Below are positions 59,671-64,000 of a DNA stretch of 64,000 nucleotides, piece after piece. A program made the translations under genes and the position numbers. How positions within the stretch are numbered: position 1 is the first letter of the stretch; every line of letters starts with the position of its first letter. The notes under the pieces are model-generated. The model searched no databases and was not told the DNA's origin. It was given only the letters and a program-made list of their open reading frames with translations. Origin of the DNA: Noviherbaspirillum sedimenti (lineage in GTDB: Bacteria; Pseudomonadota; Gammaproteobacteria; Burkholderiales; Burkholderiaceae_D); assembly GCF_003590835.1 (NCBI RefSeq), contig NZ_QYUQ01000002.1, positions 2,790,001-2,854,000 of the forward strand. The letters run 5' to 3'.

Positions 59671-60540
59671 TTATTGGCAGACGCCAGCCCACCAGCCGCT
59701 CATCAGGCGCTCAGGTTTCGATCGCGCTTGCACCCTCGCGCTCGCTTCCCAGGCATCGAACTGGACAATCAAGCCTGCATAGACCCCGTAACCCACGCCC
59801 GCCCGAATTTCCTCACTTGCATGCAGACTCTCACCGGCCTTGATGGCGCCTTCAGCAATGATGGAATTGCCCGCCTTGATGCCCCAGTTCGCCTCCAGAT
59901 GCCCAAGGCAAGAAATCCTCTCGCCAGCCTCAACACCATTGCCCGCAAGGAGGTCGCCAGAGACCGTGATTGATCCGCCGGCACGAACGTTCTTGCCGCA
60001 CCGGATCGCGCCTTCGGATACGAGGTCGTGCCCCACCATCGCATTACCGCCCACGGAAAGCTCACCGCTGCAATAAAGCGCCCATTCGGCCCGCAATTCG
60101 CCGCCGCAGCGCAGATCGCCCTGAACATCGATTCCCCATCCCGCCTTGATGTCGCCGCCCGCCGTCAGCGCGCCGTCGCAGCGAATGCCCCCGTCTGCCC
60201 GGATATCTTCTCCGGCAATGACGGATTGGCCCGCGCGTATCCCGCCGCCGGCGCGAATGGTGCGGCCTGCGCGTAGGAGCGAATCCACCTCGATGTTGCC
60301 GCGCACCTCCAGCGTCCCGGCGAATACGATAGCCTCGGCGTCAATTGCATCGACGCTCAGGACCGCGTCCGTAGGGCCAAACTGATTGAGAAGCCAGCAG
60401 GCGTCATCCACTCTGCCGGCACTCACCAGCGCATCCAGAAGGGGCTGATAATCGCTGCCCTCCTGGTAATTGCGCAGAAACCAGCGAAAGCCATCTGCAC
60501 AAGGGCGTTTGGCTTTGACAAATTCTTTATTAAGGTCCAT
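59671..60540 (-). CDS. Hexapeptide-repeat beta-solenoid protein (bactofilin-like)
   Basis: 289 aa. Residues 1-60 form a compact N-terminal domain. Residues ~72-262 are about 31 hexads of the form [ILV]-x-A-G-x-x, for example IRAGGG, VIAGED, LTAGGD and IKAGES in succession, then a ~25-residue basic tail (ARSKPERLMSGWWAG). This periodicity fits a beta-solenoid such as bactofilins. No signal peptide is evident, so it may be cytoplasmic or peripheral to the membrane. Function not known. Confidence 0.8.
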   Translation of the reverse strand: MDLNKEFVKAKRPCADGFRWFLRNYQEGSDYQPLLDALVSAGRVDDACWLLNQFGPTDAVLSVDAIDAEAIVFAGTLEVRGNIEVDSLLRAGRTIRAGGGIRAGQSVIAGEDIRADGGIRCDGALTAGGDIKAGWGIDVQGDLRCGGELRAEWALYCSGELSVGGNAMVGHDLVSEGAIRCGKNVRAGGSITVSGDLLAGNGVEAGERISCLGHLEANWGIKAGNSIIAEGAIKAGESLHASEEIRAGVGYGVYAGLIVQFDAWEASARVQARSKPERLMSGWWAGVCQ

Positions 60541-60623
60541 TTCGATACAGATAAAAAAGCGCGGCGTGCTGCCTTGCGCTCGCTTGCGAATCAGCCAGAG
60601 CCAGGTTTTCGATGAGCCGAGGC

Positions 60624-60830
60624 TTACCTCAGCTGCGCATTGCGATTGTGCTCGACACTCATGATTTTTAAATACTCGATATATCCCATTGGCATATTCA
60701 CCTTTGCGATGCCATGCAGCTTCTTGCCGATCAATGCAAGCCCGACCGGCGACAATATGGAGACTTCACGAAAGACGTTTGATCTATTCATGACCGAGGC
60801 ACGAGAGAGAGTATCGGCCATCCGGATCAT
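60624..60830 (-). pseudogene. Fragment of a Rnk/GreA C-terminal-domain gene
   Basis: 68 codons. REVSILSPVGLALIGKKLHGIAKVNMP matches the C-terminal GreA/GreB-like fold seen intact at 61216-61617 (VSVASPIGLALIGHRVKSIVKVTSP). The N-terminal Rnk part is missing, and nothing upstream resembles it in another frame. I read it as a truncated copy of that gene. It may be a small expressed protein, but nothing supports this. Confidence 0.55.
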
Positions 60831-60922
60831 TTGCGAAATTCGTATACATACGTACGTAAATCACGTACACACATATCCATGCACTCCGCCCGCATTGAAC
60901 GACAATGCATTCAAACGATGCG

Positions 60923-61108
60923 TTACGCGTAAAGGCTTGCAAGCATGGCCATAACAGCGATGCCGGCAACGACGATCCTCACCAGATTTCGCCGGCGACT
61001 GCGACGCACAATCAATTGAAGGGCGAAGTGGCGCTTGCCGTCGAGAGGTTTTGCCCATTGGTTTTCCATCATTGCCTTCCGCTGCGGCTCATACTGCCTG
61101 TTATTCAT
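60923..61108 (-). CDS. Small single-pass membrane protein
   Basis: 61 aa from the ATG at 61108 (MNNRQYEPQRKAMMENQWAK), preceded by AAAGGGGAA at 7 nt, a good ribosome binding site. A basic middle (RRSRRRNL) precedes one hydrophobic C-terminal helix VRIVVAGIAVMAMLASLYA. No family recognised. The start could be further upstream, but the binding site supports this one. Confidence 0.5.
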   Translation of the reverse strand: MNNRQYEPQRKAMMENQWAKPLDGKRHFALQLIVRRSRRRNLVRIVVAGIAVMAMLASLYA

Positions 61109-61215
61109 TACTTCCCCTTTCAATGCGACTGCCACTGAACTCCGCACCTGCGCCTGGAGATCTGCGGCATTGGCCATGCAAAATCTCACGCAGGAATCTT
61201 CTGGATGCCTCAGGC

Positions 61216-61617
61216 CTACTCGACATGCATCAACGATCTGACGTCAATGATCTTGATGGGATGTGCGGGACAGAACGGCGAAGTCACTTTGACGATGCTC
61301 TTGACTCTATGGCCGATTAACGCCAGGCCAATCGGTGAAGCAACGGAAACACGCGCCAAATCCTGATTCGCATCTTGCGGACTCACGAGCACGATCGAAT
61401 CCATCGTGTCAGGATTGATGCTGCAGTAAGTAACCTCCGAAAAAAGCGCCACATGGTCTTTTTTCTGGACTTGTTCCGGCAATATGATGGAGGTGGCAAG
61501 AATCTCGAGAAGCATTTCTCCGGCATTAAAATCGACTTCTCCAAGACGCAACAGACTCTCCGCAAGCTTGCATAATATGGCAGCATCATGCTGTGTTAAG
61601 TAGCGTTTGATCTCCAT
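61216..61617 (-). CDS. Rnk-like regulator with GreA/GreB C-terminal domain
   Basis: 133 aa from the ATG at 61617 (MEIKRYLTQHDAAILCKLAESL). The N-terminal helical part resembles Rnk coiled-coil; the C-terminal part (VSVASPIGLALIGHRVKSIVKVTSPFCPAHPIKIIDVRSL) is the FKBP-like GreA-C fold. Rnk is a regulator of nucleoside diphosphate kinase that can bind RNA polymerase. A truncated copy is at 60624-60830. Its gene sits near two universal stress protein genes. Confidence 0.8.
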   Translation of the reverse strand: MEIKRYLTQHDAAILCKLAESLLRLGEVDFNAGEMLLEILATSIILPEQVQKKDHVALFSEVTYCSINPDTMDSIVLVSPQDANQDLARVSVASPIGLALIGHRVKSIVKVTSPFCPAHPIKIIDVRSLMHVE

Positions 61618-61724
61618 GGCGACATGACTCCCTGGCCGATCGATGAATCGGCCGACAATGACTGTAATCGGATGGCAAACGCACAATGGCGTAAGCGCGC
61701 TGTTTGGGATTTTTATTGCGCCGA

Positions 61725-62654
61725 CTATGCAGCCGGCCGTTCGTACCAGACATCATGATCCGGATCATGTCCTGGCGTAATCAGAACATCACTTGTCGTC
61801 TGATCGATTGTGCGCCTGGTGACGCTCCCAATCAAAAATTCCTCGACGCGTGAGCCGCTATGTTTTCCCAATACAATAAGATCCGGCGACACTCTCTTCG
61901 CGTAAGATGTAATGACTGGCACTGCCCAGCCGAACTGGACGACGCGGGTGATCTCTTGCGATACTGGCCCCAGGTCTTTTATGAATTGATTGAGTTCCTG
62001 CCGCGCCTGTTCGCGATATTTCATGCGATATGCATGGATAATTTTGTCATACACGCCAGCCTCCCTCATCTTCCCTTCTGCCCAGACACGGTATGCATGC
62101 AGGAAGATGATGTTCGCCTTGGGCGCAATCCTTAACGCCAGCCTGGCCGCGTGCCTTGACTCGTTCGAAAAGTCGACGGGAACGAGCACTTCACGATAGC
62201 TGCCGAGCGGATCATTCCGCACAAGCAGCACCGGCAGTTTCGACATTCGCATCAGCCTGTCCGCCGCGGTTTCCTTCAGGTTTCCGAGAAAACTTCCGGT
62301 TGGCTTAGCCATGACAATCATGTCTGCCGCCTTGGACTGCGATGCAGCGAGCACTTCCGCAACGGGGTCGCCAATACGCACGGCATAGCGGCAGCGCACA
62401 TCAAAGGCAGACCTGATCCGCTGTTCTGCATTTCTAAGCTTCTGCAATGCCTGCGCAACCAACATCGCCTCCGGGTCGGAATTATCGTTTCGCAATGCAT
62501 GCGCCAGAATGGCGCCTAATCTTGTGCGTTGAACAGTCAGCAACTCGAGCGCATCCAGCCGCATATCCTGGCAAAGTAGCGCTCCCCTTGATTCGGCATT
62601 GACTGAATCTGCAGAGAAGTCGGTCGTGGCAAGTATTCGCTGGATGTCAAACAT
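61725..62654 (-). CDS. Universal stress protein (tandem UspA domains)
   Basis: 309 aa from the ATG at 62654 (MFDIQRILATTDFSADSVNA). Two Usp domains of ~145 aa each follow, the first starting FDIQRILATTDFS and ending PVLLVRND, the second starting YREVLVPVDFSNES and ending RTIDQTTSDVLITPG. The ATP-binding G-x2-G-x9-G-(S/T) motif is visible in the second as GKHSGSRVEEFLIGSVTR. It follows the neighbouring Usp gene by 4 bp (stop 62659), so both are probably co-transcribed. Confidence 0.9.
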   Translation of the reverse strand: MFDIQRILATTDFSADSVNAESRGALLCQDMRLDALELLTVQRTRLGAILAHALRNDNSDPEAMLVAQALQKLRNAEQRIRSAFDVRCRYAVRIGDPVAEVLAASQSKAADMIVMAKPTGSFLGNLKETAADRLMRMSKLPVLLVRNDPLGSYREVLVPVDFSNESRHAARLALRIAPKANIIFLHAYRVWAEGKMREAGVYDKIIHAYRMKYREQARQELNQFIKDLGPVSQEITRVVQFGWAVPVITSYAKRVSPDLIVLGKHSGSRVEEFLIGSVTRRTIDQTTSDVLITPGHDPDHDVWYERPAA

Positions 62655-62658
62655 GCAT

Positions 62659-63363
62659 TCACCACTTGAATGTTTCAATTCCCGTTCCCTTCGGTGGCAC
62701 CACCAGCACATCGCTCCGTGACTTCACAAGGATCTGCGACGTCACGCTGCCAAAAAAAATACGTCTGAATCGTGAGCTTGAGCTGCGGCCGATAACCAGC
62801 AAATCGGCGGCGAATGTCATCTCGCTATCCAGAATCAATTTCGGTGCGTAGCCAAATTCAGCCACCTTCACGACCTGTTGTTGCGGGACACCGCATCTCT
62901 CCAGAAGATCATTGATGCGATTAAGCGCGTCTTCATGCTGCCGCATTCGCATCTGGCGAAACCTGTCATCGAACGTTTCGTCGCAGCGTCCGCTGTTTGC
63001 CGGAGAGTGGGCCATTGCATGCACCAGGATTAACTCCGCATCCGGCGCCAGTGCATAGGCCTGCTGAATGTGGGCGCATGCGCTGTCAGTGCCATCGACC
63101 GCGACCACGACGCGGCGATAGGGCTTTTCAGAATCTTTTTTGACAATCAGCACCGGCCTGGAAACCTGGTTCAGAAGCCGCAGCGCAATGCTCCTCTTCA
63201 ATGGCGCGTCCACCCAGCGCAGGATGGGAGAATCTGTCCACTGGCCAAGGGTGATCAAGCGCGCTCCCGATGCACGGGAGCATTTTCCGACCAGTCCGTT
63301 GCTGCCAAAATCATCTCTGCGGCCCCCATGCCCACTCTTCTCCATGTGCCTGCACAGCTTCAT
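62659..63363 (-). CDS. Universal stress protein, first domain reduced to its C-terminal half
   Basis: 234 aa. The C-terminal Usp domain is complete (YRRVVVAVDGTDSACAH to ILVKSRSDVLVVPP). The first domain is only half present, from about GARLITLGQWTDSPILRWVDAPLKRSIALRLLNQVSRPVLIVKKD, so the protein is ~70 aa short of a tandem Usp. No in-frame continuation of the missing part is found upstream to 63563. It lies 4 bp before the second Usp gene. Confidence 0.75.
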   Translation of the reverse strand: MKLCRHMEKSGHGGRRDDFGSNGLVGKCSRASGARLITLGQWTDSPILRWVDAPLKRSIALRLLNQVSRPVLIVKKDSEKPYRRVVVAVDGTDSACAHIQQAYALAPDAELILVHAMAHSPANSGRCDETFDDRFRQMRMRQHEDALNRINDLLERCGVPQQQVVKVAEFGYAPKLILDSEMTFAADLLVIGRSSSSRFRRIFFGSVTSQILVKSRSDVLVVPPKGTGIETFKW

Positions 63364-63563
63364 TCATCGTATTGGCCGATCCTGGCGCTGATGCCAGAAG
63401 ATTGGCTATGCGGTAGTATCGGACATCCACCAGAAATTAAAAATTGGGGCTTGTACGTACGTGTTTTACTTATCAATGTCCGTTTGGCGGCATCCGTGCG
63501 CCAGCGCTGAGCGAATGTCCCATCTTCGGTATCATCATCAATTTTTGGACGCGTTGAGCAACC

Positions 63564-64000
63564 ATGCCTGAATTGCATTCTCTGCGTTATTTTTGGTGGG
63601 TCATTGGTAGCGCCGGCGCTTATGTCGCGCTCGATATCCTGTGCGGACCGCCCATGCGGTACCAGCCGATCAATCCGATCTGGCATCCTGCTGCGGGCCT
63701 GGCGGTATTCATATTATTGCGCAGTGGCTGGCGCGGCTTGCTTCCCCTGGCGGCTGCAGCCACCCTCTCGTCGTGGGTGGTGCCGGTGTTACCTGATGCG
63801 CTTGAATGGTCGGTTTTTATCGGCGTTCTTCCGCTGCCTGGCTATTTCGCCATCGCGCTGTTTATGCGACGACACCTGGACCAGGGGATTTTCCTGGCAA
63901 GCCACAAGGGATTAATTTTGTGGCTTGCCGCCGCGACGCCCGCCAGCATTTTCAGCGGCATGCTGTATGCAAGTGTGGTGTTGGGCACCGGCGTAGTTGG
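63564..64000 (+). CDS. MASE1-domain membrane sensor, N-terminal part (runs off the window)
   Basis: Open from the ATG at 63564 to the end of the window (145 codons, no stop). Beginning MPELHSLRYFWWVIGSAGAY, then NPIWHPAAGLAVFILLRSGWRG, the hallmark P-x-G-L-x(5)-L-x-G of MASE1, then alternating hydrophobic helices (about five visible). MASE1 proteins are sensors, usually fused to a histidine kinase or GGDEF domain. The output domain lies outside the window. Confidence 0.75.
   Translation, partial: MPELHSLRYFWWVIGSAGAYVALDILCGPPMRYQPINPIWHPAAGLAVFILLRSGWRGLLPLAAAATLSSWVVPVLPDALEWSVFIGVLPLPGYFAIALFMRRHLDQGIFLASHKGLILWLAAATPASIFSGMLYASVVLGTGVV

Overview
The window reads as a chromosomal stretch of a betaproteobacterium in the order Burkholderiales, most likely an Oxalobacteraceae relative (Herbaspirillum / Noviherbaspirillum / Collimonas type). 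This rests on GC-rich coding sequence, the order tRNA-Tyr, tRNA-Gly, tRNA-Thr, tuf, tRNA-Trp, secE, nusG, rplKAJL, rpoBC, and the FolM-FolB-TtcA-GlmU-GlmS neighbourhood. Species-level assignment would need a database search.

Region 1 (1-10.85 kb, all minus strand) is the translation and transcription supercluster. It starts at a strong sigma-70 promoter before tRNA-Tyr and runs through tuf, secE, nusG, rplK, rplA, rplJ, rplL and rpoB into the N-terminal part of rpoC. Several spacers carry hairpins. Two almost identical ~57-bp repeats sit directly after rplA and tuf.

Region 2 (11-25.4 kb) is housekeeping: a class-I amidotransferase-fold hydrolase, ArsC, a receiver-TPR protein, a truncated MFS gene, a DUF2905 protein, a MidA-like methyltransferase, FolM and FolB (pteridine pathway), TtcA (tRNA thiolation), GlmU, a DUF748/AsmA-like envelope protein, an Lrp-type regulator and GlmS. 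GlmS and GlmU act in the same UDP-GlcNAc pathway.

Region 3 (25.45-44.0 kb) is accessory. A 20-bp sequence lies 31 bp after the glmS stop codon, which is the classical Tn7 target neighbourhood. The same sequence recurs as a tandem pair at 43.97-44.01 kb. Between them are an Old Yellow Enzyme, an MDR reductase, a hydroxyacid dehydrogenase, an aldehyde dehydrogenase, an orphan periplasmic binding protein, ETF-QO, pyruvate carboxylase, two acyl-CoA dehydrogenases, a class III CoA transferase, an enoyl-CoA hydratase and a LysR regulator. Two promoters in this region share one module: an ATAC-N7-GTAT palindrome 16 nt from a conserved TTGGAC -35 box. I infer that the local LysR protein controls both transcription units as one regulon for a CoA-dependent catabolic pathway whose substrate I cannot name.

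Region 4 (44.1-53.3 kb) is a sugar-acid operon with a divergent LysR regulator. It encodes an AraD1/GguC-like protein, a polar-amino-acid-type ABC importer, an altronate-dehydratase-family enzyme, a 2-keto-3-deoxy-sugar-acid dehydratase and a 2-oxoglutarate semialdehyde dehydrogenase. This is a complete non-phosphorylative route to 2-oxoglutarate.

Region 5 (53.4-64 kb) is a mixed envelope and stress region: a LysR/DMT-exporter pair, a glutamine amidotransferase, an MFS transporter, GlsB- and YidB-like proteins, an unassigned protein with a possible GNAT-like fold, a hexapeptide-repeat beta-solenoid protein, one intact and one fragmentary Rnk/GreA-C-type gene, two universal stress proteins (one missing half a domain) and the start of a MASE1 sensor protein.
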